In this document: one piece after another, positions 1-12,500 of the stretch
Position numbering within the stretch: position 1 is the stretch's first letter
Layout of the letters: each line of letters begins with the position of its first letter
Assembly: GCF_905475465.1 (NCBI RefSeq)
Contig: NC_062246.1
Coordinates: forward strand, 9,140,001-9,204,000
DNA length: 64,000 bases
Origin: Pieris napi
Lineage: Eukaryota; Arthropoda; Insecta; Lepidoptera; Pieridae
Reading direction: 5' to 3'
Made by a program: the position numbers and the translations under genes
The notes under the pieces: generated by a model
What the model saw: the letters and a program-made list of their open reading frames with translations, nothing else
Told to the model about the DNA's origin: nothing
Database searches by the model: none

Positions 1-583
1 TAAACTCATTCAAACTATTGCGGATTACCTTGAGCAAACAAGAGTCCTTCATAAATCCTAAACACAATTCAAAGACCGCTATCACTATTTTAACAAAACA
101 TAAGCTAACAAATTTAGAGTCAAATGTTCCTAAAGTTCACTGCGTATTGTAAAGTAAAATCAATTCCCTTTAAGTGCGTAATAACATTCCTCTTTGCTGG
201 AAATAGTTTTCCTGGTATTGAGGCAGTTTTCCTTAAACATCACTCAAATCAAAATCCAATTGTCACCGCAACAGGAAGTCATAGTTTGGTATATATTTAG
301 TGTAAACAGACTAATAATAACCTTGTCTAAAAATATTAATTGCAAAAAAAAAATATATCACTATTTAATATTTGTTTTAATCAACCTCCCAATAGGCATC
401 ATTTCAGCGGCTGATTTATGTATATTTGCTTGATAAAACCCCAGAACTCGCTACTTTAGGATTATATGTTAGGTGATTACATATACCACAAAAAATATGT
501 ATATATGTATATAATATAACAAGAAAGAAGATATTTTAGTATTAAACAAATTGAGATGTGTGTTTTTAATTGACAATACATAC

Positions 584-3500
584 TCGACACGGATTCCTTG
601 CTCTCAGATTCTGGATCTAAATCTTTATCTTCTGCCTTCGAGTCATTCTGAAATTAGTCAATTATACTTTAATTAACGAATTGCACAGATAATATGTTAT
701 AAAAATATACATAATTCATAAATAATATAATTGTTCAACAAGTAATAAACTTAACTAAATATATAAATTTTAAACATAGGTTAATGTGAAAGAACGATGT
801 ACTTATTTGTATAACATTTTATTAAAATTAAGTATATTTTTTTCATAATCCGAATATTATTATCTCGTGACAATAAATACAAATTATTTAGGAAAAAACC
901 CAAAGTGAAAAAAATTCTCTTCACCTGCACATCCGTCTCCATCTCTCGGACTAGATCTGTCTCTCTCTTCAAAGCCAGTTCCACATCACAGCCAGAGTCC
1001 AGAATCCACAGCAATATTAGTGTGTGAAGGTTTAGTACATCATCTTCGCTGAAAACAAAAATATTAATTAGTGAATAACATTTTGTTGATTTACGAATAA
1101 AAGCTTTTGATTACAGCAACATCCACAAAATTACTAAAACAATAACTTTAACCAACAATAAGCCCATTAAGTTGCTGTCCCCAACTTTTATGTTATTTTA
1201 ATAATGTCTCTGAAACGGTATATTATACTAGACTTTCTGAGTGACTCTTAAAATGCATAGAGCTTATATTTCTTTCTATACTAATATTATAAAGAGGAAA
1301 GATTTGTATGTATGTTTGTAAGAATAATAAAAATATTATTATTATTATTAACAAATTGGCTCAAAAAGTACTGGACCAATTTTAAAAATTCTTTCACCAT
1401 TTGAATGCTACATTATCACTGATTAATATAGACTATTTTTATTATAAAAAAATAAGGATTTCTACTAAAATTACGATAATTATATCCAAGGTGTAAAAAA
1501 AAACCTATAAAATAACTTTCATCGCATGTGCTGCGAAAACGATTGATAATAGAACAAAAAAGTGTTCCACAATATAGAACATATCAATATTTACAATTTT
1601 TTTAAAAAGTAAATGTCCACCCGTGCTTATCTGGTACGGGCACCTAGTCGTTGATAATTTCATAAGGACCTTTAAAAATCTAACTAATAAATACCTTGCT
1701 ATCTTGGGAAAATTATGGGATATTATTTCATTTTAATTAAATTTGTAATGATTAAAAGCACTTACTTGTTCTTATTTTTCTTCTGTGATGATAAATGTTG
1801 TTCGAGGTAGGTCATGTGATAAACATAATTGTGAATTTCAAGAGCGGTCAGTCTGAAAGTAGTAGATTATGATTATGAAAAATTACAATAATATAACTAT
1901 GTTAAATTAAAATTGGCAACCTAAATTCATGCATTTAAAGTAGCATGAATCATCAAGGTCATTTATGATTTTTAGTTTTCAAAAGTCAATCAAGAAAAGT
2001 CAAACTAAAATCCATTTTGAAAACGAAACTATGGATCGTTTAGCTTCATCGGGATTAATATCTTCTCTATGCCAATAACAATAAAAAGATTCCCTTTGAA
2101 ATAAAACATTATTTACCTGTGTTTTTTAGTTAATAAATAAAGAAGTGAGAAGCTTGAATATTAATTTTACCTTTTAGCAAGTAGCGTATAATACATAGCG
2201 ACCGCCGCGTGTCCGTCCGCAACGCAGCACAAGTAACGTCGCGTGCAATGCTTTACATCCAACAGCCATGACGCGAAAGAATGATGAAATATTGATAGAT
2301 AGCCCGTTGCACGCTCCATTACCAGGATTCTAAAAAAATATATCATTGGTATACCTAACTGTACTCGAGGAAGTAGACATTTTTTGAGTCAATATATATA
2401 TATTTTGTATGTCTGCACATGCAGTGTAACCTAGTGGCTTAAATCTGAGGCCCAGACCTAAGATAGTTGTAGCGCCATTGATGTTATCCCTGAGTAACTA
2501 TAATTATTTTCAAAATATTAAAAAAATAAGGCCACAAGAAGATAACAGAAGAGTTATATATTATTCTACATAATAAATAAGTCATTATAATTAATCAAAA
2601 TACACATTCATTTTTAAAGAAAAAAAATTACGTCCAACCAATCACGAACGGTAATATGTTCATAGAACTGTCATTAGACTTACCGTCGCAAGAGATGCAG
2701 CCTTCGATTGAAGTCCTCTCTTGTGACACTGTACTCCTTTGTAAGAAGGCATTTGTATAACATCTCTTCCGTTACACCGCAACGTGCCGCTAACAGCACG
2801 TCGAGAAGCATTCGTACCTGGAAAATACCTATAGATATAGATAGATATACCATAAAAACCAGCTTAAAGCGATTTTCGAAAAATATATCCTAAGGGGAAC
2901 ATATAATAAATCGCGTTTTTGATTGAGTTTAATTTTAAGAGACTTCGTTGGCATAAGTTTGGGATATGGGTAATTCGACCCTTATCCTGTCAAACTAAAG
3001 GAGTTGTTTCAATAGCTGGAATAAAATAGCTTAGATTTAAATAGATTAATAAATAGTACCATCATTTATTTTAGAGGAGAGTTTATTGCCAGTTCTTCTC
3101 TTCCGTTCTACGCCCTTGATTTGAGCACTGGCAGTAAATGTAAATTAGAAGCATTTCATATATATTTATTTTTTGACGTTCATATGTGTACATTTTGTTA
3201 CCTATATGAATAAATGACACGTAACTTAACGATCAATAAATTACACTAGAAAAAATTTAAGAACATATTACCTTAGTAAACCTCCGACCGTGAAACAATC
3301 TCTGCGCCAGCCACAGATACAATCCATTTAGAGTTCCAGGAATTTCCCTTATTTCGCGCAAAGCTATGAAACCGTCAGCAACGCCATCTAGTACCTGAAA
3401 AGAAAACATTTATGTAGTGACTGAATTCTTTTCACTGGTCTTTTTTCGGACTCAATTTCTATATCTGTTTCTGAATCATCTTTTATTTCTTTAGAGGCGA

Positions 3501-6500
3501 GTAAGTGATCAGCCTTCTGTGCCTAACACACCATTAAGTCTGGCGTTTTCCTACACCGAATGAACGAGTATTTAATACCAATTGGTGCAATTGGGACTGG
3601 TGACTTGTAATAACAGGTTTTCCCAACCTTTTTCAAGCACCAGTCTCTCAGTATAATACATAGCTTTAAGCTTATTGTCAAGTTTATTATTATTATTAAT
3701 TAATTAAATTAAATTATTAATTAATTAAATATTAATTAATTAAATTAAATTAAAAAACATTTTTTTTGTGCAGGTCAGTCGAACGCATGGCTCGGGTCTA
3801 GCTTCGAGGCCAACACTAAATGGTTTTATTAATTACCTTCTCCAAGTACAATAGGCAACCGTCGCTCTTGATCCTGAGGTGGTCTAGAGCCGCCGCTGCC
3901 GCAGCAGCTGCTGTTGAATCACTTGACACGCGGCTTCTGTAATATATGTAGGAATTTCAATAGTTTCTTTTCTTCAGAGGAAGCCAATTTTTTTTTTTAG
4001 CTTTTATTTAATTGAATACTATAGGAGACATTGGTTTTTAAATAATTACGCAACAAAATAGCGGTAAGCGTACATTTCAGATGAGTCAGAATAATTAATA
4101 GATTCGTTTTTTTTTTCTACAACATTTGGAATGGAACATTACGATCTAGCCTAGCTTAAGACTAATAAGTAATTTAAGTCTAACCTAATTTACTAATAAG
4201 GTTTTTTAACATAAGAAAGTGTCCACTAACACTACTTACAGACTCTATTAAAGGGAAGACACTCTGTTCTTGTGTGCTATTTTTGCACTCACTGTTTAGC
4301 ACCTAATACTAACGTGCACTAAGACTAGATTTGTTATTAAATAATAATAAATTAAGTTTGCAAATCTTACTAAAATATGGCATAATATATTACAATAATA
4401 TGATACACCATGTATTGAACCGTACCGTAATCTTGGTTCGCTGTCCAGTCGCGCGAGCACGTACCGTTGTACGTCAGCGGAGACGTGTGCACGCTGAAGT
4501 TCATCTAAAGTTATCTTGCGAAAACCTACAAAATAAGTTAGTTATTTAATAAAATCACTTGAATAAACTTTTACTAATCCAGATATAAAACTTATTTATC
4601 ATAAAAATAACCTAAGTTCACGTAAAGTATAAATTTAGAGGGGTTTTCTATCTAATATATAAAATTCTTGTGTCACAATGTTCGTTCCCATACTCCTCCG
4701 AACGGCCCGACCGATTCTTATGAATTTTTTTTATGCATATTCAGTAAGCCTGAGAATCGGCTACTATCTATCTTTTAACCCCTAAGTGATAACGGGTGTC
4801 AACCCCAATTTATTTGTTTTTGTTTTTTTATGATACATCGTACATAAATACATACAACCCCTTATTTTCACCCCTCTACGATCAACCCCTATTTTTATTA
4901 TAGTAGATAGTTATTTTTATTGAACAAAAAAATGTTTCCTAGAAATAATATATATGTCAAAACAACATTTGCCGGGTCAGCTAGTTTTTATCTAAAATTT
5001 AACTTCATCGATTTATTTGTACTAATCTACATAAATCACCCTATATTATTACTTTCTTAAACATTTACCTGTGAACATCTTAGTGAGATGCCGTGAGTGT
5101 CGTCTCGCAGTGGCGACCAATAAAAGCCAATGTGGCAACAAGTGTTGGTGTCGCGATAATAATGCCCCCACGCTACATTCATTCTCCGATTTTCCTGAAA
5201 ATATTAATCTATCAATAAGAAATACAATAGTTAAGATATGTTAGAAAAATATAACACTGTTTCTGTGTTCCTAAAATCATAAACCTCTTGTTTCCCCAGA
5301 AATTGAACCCGTTTCTTTCGAATGTAATGGAGTCAATCAAATAAAAGTGTTTTGGTTTAAAGACAGAATTCACCTAAATTAAGTCGAAATCAATTTTGGT
5401 TAATTCATAAAACAATCAAAGTATGTGTTTAGATAATAAATGTATATACAGCTCTTCTTAAGTCTTATGTGAGTATAAATCTTACCATTACCCCCTTCAT
5501 CGATACCGTCCACCAGCAAAAACAAACACTGTTTCGGAGGGTCAATTTCCAGCAACGGAAATAGTATAGCCTTTTTGAAGCACTCATCGGGATTTTTCTC
5601 TAAATTCTGAGGCAACAACGCCTGTTGTATCTCACAGTCCGACAACAGTTTGTCGTAATAGGCGTTCGATATTAATGTCCGTGGACTTATTGGTAGCGTG
5701 GGAATTGGGGGGGGAGCTTCTTCTGCTTGTGAACGCTAAAAGGAAAAGCATTCTCTTAAAACGGTTTAATATTGTATCTATAAATATATATCTATATATC
5801 TGAAAATTATTAATTTTTTTACCAATTTTTAATATTATATTCATGCCAATAGACTTAATTTTTTACTAGCTAAAGTAAAAATAGCATGACGGATTTTAAT
5901 AAAGATACATATTTTATATATTTTACAGAACAAGGTTAAAAAAAAAAGAACGGGGTGCACTCCGGGAGTGCCGGCAGAAGTGAAAACATGAATATTAACG
6001 TTGTGCATTTTTAATATTTTGGAATGGCTAGGGAATAATTTTGCACGAATTGCTTTAATTATCAGTATAAAAGTACTATCATTTATGTGGTAGAATATAA
6101 TATTTATTTATTGCGCTATCGTACACAAACATGACAATTTATATTACATATAAATACGCCGCGCCAGCTGTCTACTCTCCATCCGTTTTACGAATTTTCG
6201 ATCAGGTTACGTGTCTTGATGACAGTTTAACATTTTTTACCCATTTCAAAAAATGTGTACAACGCCGCTAAAGAAGTTTTCACTTCAAAAACTATTACGA
6301 AAAACTTGTTTATTAATGTCACATCGCTTGAGAATCTTCTTGACTTCTATTCAATACTCAGAGAATGAAAACTATCGAGAACTTTTCTTAATTCTTATAG
6401 ATTGCTAAATTAAGTAACTTTCCACAACCAAAATTTATCTAGAAGAATTCACCAACCTTTTTCTCTAACAACTTCTCCAAATCCGTCTGCGGATCATCCT

Positions 6501-9500
6501 TAACGGGGTGAACTATATTGGTATACTCCGGCAATTCCTCCGTCTTCTTCGGCGACTCCGGTTTCAGATCCGTTTTATTCGGATAACGGAAATTCGCGAC
6601 CGGTATTCTCGATTTCGGTGGTGAATCCGGTTTCTTCTCTTCGGTGTCCGTAGACAGGCTCTTTTGAAGCAGAGTTGGTTTCTTCTCGTTCAACGGCTCG
6701 GAACTTTGGCGTAAGAGGCGAGAATTTCTTGACTCCTTTGACTGTCTCTGCGATATATTTCTTAAAAACACGTTTTCGTGGTTCGCGTAGAGTCGAAAGT
6801 CGTCGTCGTGGAAGGGGTTCGTTGGTTTTATGTTTGATTTCGGTAAAACTTCTGGTACCTGTAGATGAGGCGAATTTATTAATTGTTTCCGGTGTTTTGA
6901 GTCTCGCGATAATGCACCGATTATTTCCATAAGGTAAACCAAAGTAAGGCCAACACACAAACAATTACGATGTACATTTTACAGCTATTTATTGCGGTTA
7001 AAAAAAACTAGTGGCGCTAGAACCTTTAGTCTTCAGGCCTCAGTATTTGTTTCGAGATCATTTGATTTTTCTAATAGGCAAGTAGGTGATCCTTCAGTCA
7101 GGACAGCGTGTGTCAGGTGATCCATCCTGACACACGCTGTCGACTTCTAAGGCTAGCTGGTTTTTACACGATATTTTTCTTCATCATATGCGCTCATGAC
7201 AGAAAGTCCATTGATGCAAAGTTCGAACCTACCACCTCAGGAATACAAATGCTGCTCCATAAAATGAGTATGAACTAACGTATCGTTTAACTATTATATA
7301 TATTTTACACGCAATGATAACTAAAAAAAACTGCCTACCTGACTTTAGTACTTACATCATTTCCATCCGCCATACAATCCATATAAGAGTCTTGCTCGTG
7401 CAGTCTATCTATGGTCTTATTTCTCCTACTGCTGCCCACGTCATCATCGTCAGTGCGATCTGGAAATATGGTAAAAGTCCATTTTTATTTGGATAACTCA
7501 ATCCTTTAATCTGTGAAGACCAGGCCATAGTTACACCAGCTGGGTACTAAAAGTTTTTTGACATTAATACGCTCGTCACATCACTTTTTCTATACAAATT
7601 TGTGTGTCTGCTTTAAATCATATAGATAATGTCTTTGCCTGTTAAAAAAAGTAATGATCTTGACCGTTCTTTATATAATATATAATTAAAATATACATAA
7701 TTTAAATTAAAAAAATATTTTTTTAGAATTCTGACCAGCTAAGAACTTTAATTTTTTTATATAAAGCTTTGCTAAACTTCCTATAAAAACTAGTTAACCT
7801 ATACTAAACTATTTCAGAACCGATAAATTTAAATTAATACCTTCACTATCCCCCAAAAGTGGTTTAGAACTATCCTCCGTGTCTTCGCCCATCTCTCGAA
7901 ATCTTTGTATTAAATTTTCTTCTGAATTATGCCTGAAATTAATTAAATTTTACTAGAACCTTTCCGAATTTCTATAAAATTAAAAAAAAAATCCCTAGAT
8001 ACGGTCGGCAATATTTCTATAATTATTATTTTTTTGTAGAATTGCAGCTATTTCTAAAAACCTGATCCAGTAATTGTAACATTTTTTAAGAATCAATTGT
8101 TCGTCTACGTCATACGAATAAACAAAAGAATGGTAAGAAGTTCAAAAACATTCATTTGTTTTGACAGTTATAAGGACAAATCATACAATTTATGGTTTAT
8201 AGTAGGTACGTTTACATTAGATGTTATATTACTTAGATTTTAGACAGACCAATCTACTTCTGAGCGAGATATGGGATCTTTTTGCATCATTATGGGACCT
8301 GTATTAATCCGAACAACTCTGAACACGGCTCTGAGTGTTCAGATTAATACCTGCAGCTGAGTTTCATCATCAGACACATCACCTCCACGTCTGTCGTTGC
8401 ACAACTGAGCGTTATTTAAGGCAGTTTTTGCCGGCACACGCGACTACTACTATATGGAACCAGCTACCCACTGAATTATTTCCAAACCAAATCGACTTAG
8501 GGTCTTTCATGAAAAGAGCGTATCAATTCCTCGGCAACGCAATAGCGAGCCCTCTGGCATTCAGTGTCCATGGGCGGCGGTAGTACTTAACATCAGATGA
8601 TGATTTTTCTTTTTTTTCTGCTCTAAGTGCCAACAAATTTCTGTAATTTTATTTTATTTTATTGTGTGCTTTTACTATCGTATATGTTTTAATTGTATTT
8701 TTTAATTTCTTTTTAAATTTTTTTGTGAAACTTATGCTTACATTAATTGTCACACATTTTAGATGTGAGATTTTGTAAAATAATTAGTAATTTTAGTACT
8801 GTGTGTGATGTCGTAAGCTTAATAACTAAATAAATAAATAAACGAGCCTCCTCCCCGTTTGCACCCTGTTTTATATAAAAAAGAAAACCCTACCTGTTAT
8901 TCAACATACGCTGATCATCTTTAGGCGACTGATCTCTATCGGATTGTTTCGCGTGTGACGAATGACTGAGTATTTGCATCGCAAGTGAACGAACAAATTC
9001 GCCAGGGCGCTGTATTTCTTCACCGGGTGCCTGTTAAATTAAACAATAAGTAGCAAATAAATATATTGGCCAAAGTACCGTCATGCTTTTCCCCACCTCG
9101 CAATATCTGTGGGGTGAGAATGTTAAAAGAAGAAGAGGAGAGGATGAATGGTACGTTCCGTTTGATGATGATGATGATATTAATATATCCCTAATGGGAA
9201 AGGCAAAGGACTTTGGTCCATCGTTCCGTTTGATTGTTAATCAACAGCATGTCAAATACGACATGATATGTCATATTACGTCCGTTTGTCCAATCACAAA
9301 CAAATGAACGTTCTTCTCTATGGTTTTACTTTCTCACCAGCCACTTACTTACTTTTTTAGCCAGGTAACATGTCCAGATTATTTATTTTTTTAAGGTAGC
9401 CAACAGCTTTTATAAAAATTTCAAAACCAAATGTAACTTGAACTGTGATGTTTTCGCTGTGCAGTATTTGGAGGAATTCACTAGTTACTAAGGTCATATT

Positions 9501-12500
9501 ATATACAAATTGAAAATGGTAATAACGTAATTGACTTAATTAACATGAACGGCATACAATTTTTGTAGGCCTTTGTTTATTAAAAATGTCAAATCCAGAA
9601 AATAAATCATTATACTGGCCACATTATATTTATTTGGCCGTTATTTTTATGTGTATTAACCGAGATAAGAGTAGTGTTTATTCTATTCGTCTATGCCTCA
9701 AATAACCTGTGAAGACAAAGCTTATAAGTGAGTTTTTAATGCATACCTGTAAGAAATGTCTAGCCAAAAGTCTTCTATTCAATGCGCGTTGTTGCCTCGC
9801 CTGCGGCCCTGGACCTGGTTGACTTAACTCTTGACATATCGCCGTCTTTCCGCTTCCGGCGTCACCTGAAATACATACAATTGTAGTATATACCTTATTT
9901 ATATTGTTCTAATCGAACTCTTTTAATTGTTTTCTTTTTGTATATAATAGGCTTAAACCAATACGCCATCATGGTGTTAGAGATAATTAAATTTCCAACT
10001 TATCAGGAAACAAATTTTTAGGTAAAGGCAAAAATATTTTTCCTAACAAATAGGCTAAGAAATAGGTAATATACTAAAAAAAAATAAAAAATAATGCCTT
10101 TAATTTCCTAAATTTTATACCACTTCGTTACATTTATCGAAAAACAAATAACGTAACATACAAATTATAAGGGATGCAACGGGCGGCCTTATAGCTAAGA
10201 AGGGCTCTCGAAAAAAACTAAAGAAATAAATATGATGGGTAAAGTGCAAGAAGTGCATAACCAAATCTTATATTAGTAGGAACCCCCTTCACAGGTATGA
10301 GATTATGATATGGACACTTTGGAAATAAGACTACTGACCTAGAATCAACGCTCCACATGTCTTACTAACTGCCCTTTGTTCCAGGCAATACGCTATCTTT
10401 TGAAAAACCCACTCTCTACAGAAGAAACGTCTTTTGTCTGTTGATATAGACGTCTCGCTCACACGCTGCGATGAAGAGGACTTGCGAAAGGGACGACTAG
10501 AATCCTTTTCCGCCCGCGGTGCTATCGGGCTTAGCGGTGTACCTTCAAAAAAGGAAAAGATGAAATCATTTTGCCAAAATTATAGTATACAATACTTGAA
10601 ATAGTAAAAAATAAGCTGTATATTAACAGGTTTATTTTAAAAATATTGTTAGGGAGCTTGGGGATCTGATAGAAAACGCCGTAGATCTCTTCAAGGGTTT
10701 TTTTTTAAGAACTCAACGAGGAACTTATTTACACTAAAAAGACGCAAGTTACGCCCAGAAATACACTAATTATGACACATAAAATTCTGTCACTAAAATT
10801 ACTTTAATTATGCGCACTTCACATAGTACCTATCACTTGTCTACACTATTCGCACTTTATCTCTTCGATGTTAATCTCTGAAAACGGGTTTAAACTGTAC
10901 CACTCGAATAAATCGAGAAACATTTATGTCAGCCCTTCGTAACAATATATTTATTAGTGCCGTCCAACTTTTAACCAACTATAATATATAATAATATAAA
11001 AAAAATTAAACATTTGCCATTTATTAACTTACCACCATCAAAATCAAAATCCCGTTCTTTCTCCTTGTCCCTATCTCGCTCTCTCCTATCAATAAAGCCA
11101 CGATGTCTGTCAGTCGGCGTTCGATCGTGTCCACGAGTGGTCACTTCGTTGAGAGGTAGAGATCTGTAAAAGTAAAATAAATAAAACCGATTACGGTTAT
11201 ATAAGTAGTATTGGTACCATGAAGCTCAATGCAGTTAATAACACAAACTAATCAAAAAAAAGGCTACGTTTTATATGGACGGAGAGGCATAATACAAAAT
11301 TTCACTTATATTCGACATTCCACAGATTCACGTCGTACATAAGGTGTTTATGTCGCAGACAGCTAGTTTAATTAGCCGTTCAATCAATAGCCTAGCCTCT
11401 TTCTAAGGAGCGCCGTTTAACTAGGGGTTTGAATTTAGCAATTTTGCCGCGTACCACCACTAGGGGGTAATAATTAAATCCGGGATATATCCGGGCTTTC
11501 CGGACAATTGAGATTGGCCACCAGTACTTCGGAAGTACTTTATGATAATTTTGTTATAACGTCGGGTATTCACAGGCTACTATAGTAGAAAAATCTCGAA
11601 AGTTGCTTGTTTAGTTCCAAATATGCCCACAAAGAGCTGCTCAAATTTAATTTTATTTAATTTACCAATTCGACCTAGGGTTCTTCAAGAAAAGAGCGTA
11701 CCAAGTCTTAAAAAGCCGGCAGTACACTTGCGAGCCTTCTAGCAATGTGAGTGTCCATGGGCGGAGGAATCTGTTATTAGGTATCACCTAACAACAGATG
11801 AGCCCGTTTGCCTCCCATTACATATAAAAACTATAAAATACAACATTTATGACTATTATACTATAACTTTAACATCCTCAACCCCTAGTTTATACTAAAT
11901 GTGTCCACCAGATTGATCAATAAAAGAGTTGCAGTTACACCCTTGGCTTAAATCACTAGGAGTCTACAGAAACTGCACTAACCTCAAGTTAACTCTATGT
12001 TCCGCCTGCCTCACCGCGGAATGCCGATGCTGTTGTTGTCGTATACTGACTTGATTCTGACGTAAATAGGCCTCCACCTAAAATACATAATTTCGGTAAG
12101 GCTAAGATATAAACACAAAAAAGTGAGTGCCTATAAATAGACATTAAATTAATTATTACTAAGGTAAAAGCCCCAATAGATGATCATGTACCAGTATATG
12201 ATCACTCCATGTACCTATATTTGTTAATATAGATATATACAAATTGAAAATATACAAAATTGTATTTTTACAATTAAAATAATTTAAAATTAAAAAATAT
12301 ATAAATTATAAAATACTAATATTTCATAAATTCCCTTTACGAAATTTTAATTCTAAAAATTGACTTTCGTATTTTTTAATCGGTCTCAATCATTCTCTCC
12401 CTTTTCTTCGACAAAATCCCTGCACATCTTCGTGACGCTAATATTATTATTATTGTGTTTCATCCGTAAAAATTTTACCCTCATGCGCCTAAAGAAGTTT

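Noticed and set aside
6575..6964. 129-codon open frame on the minus strand overlapping the large ANKRD50-like exon
   Set aside because: It is a shadow frame. The neighbouring frame joins the upstream and downstream exons in phase and fits the splice sites.
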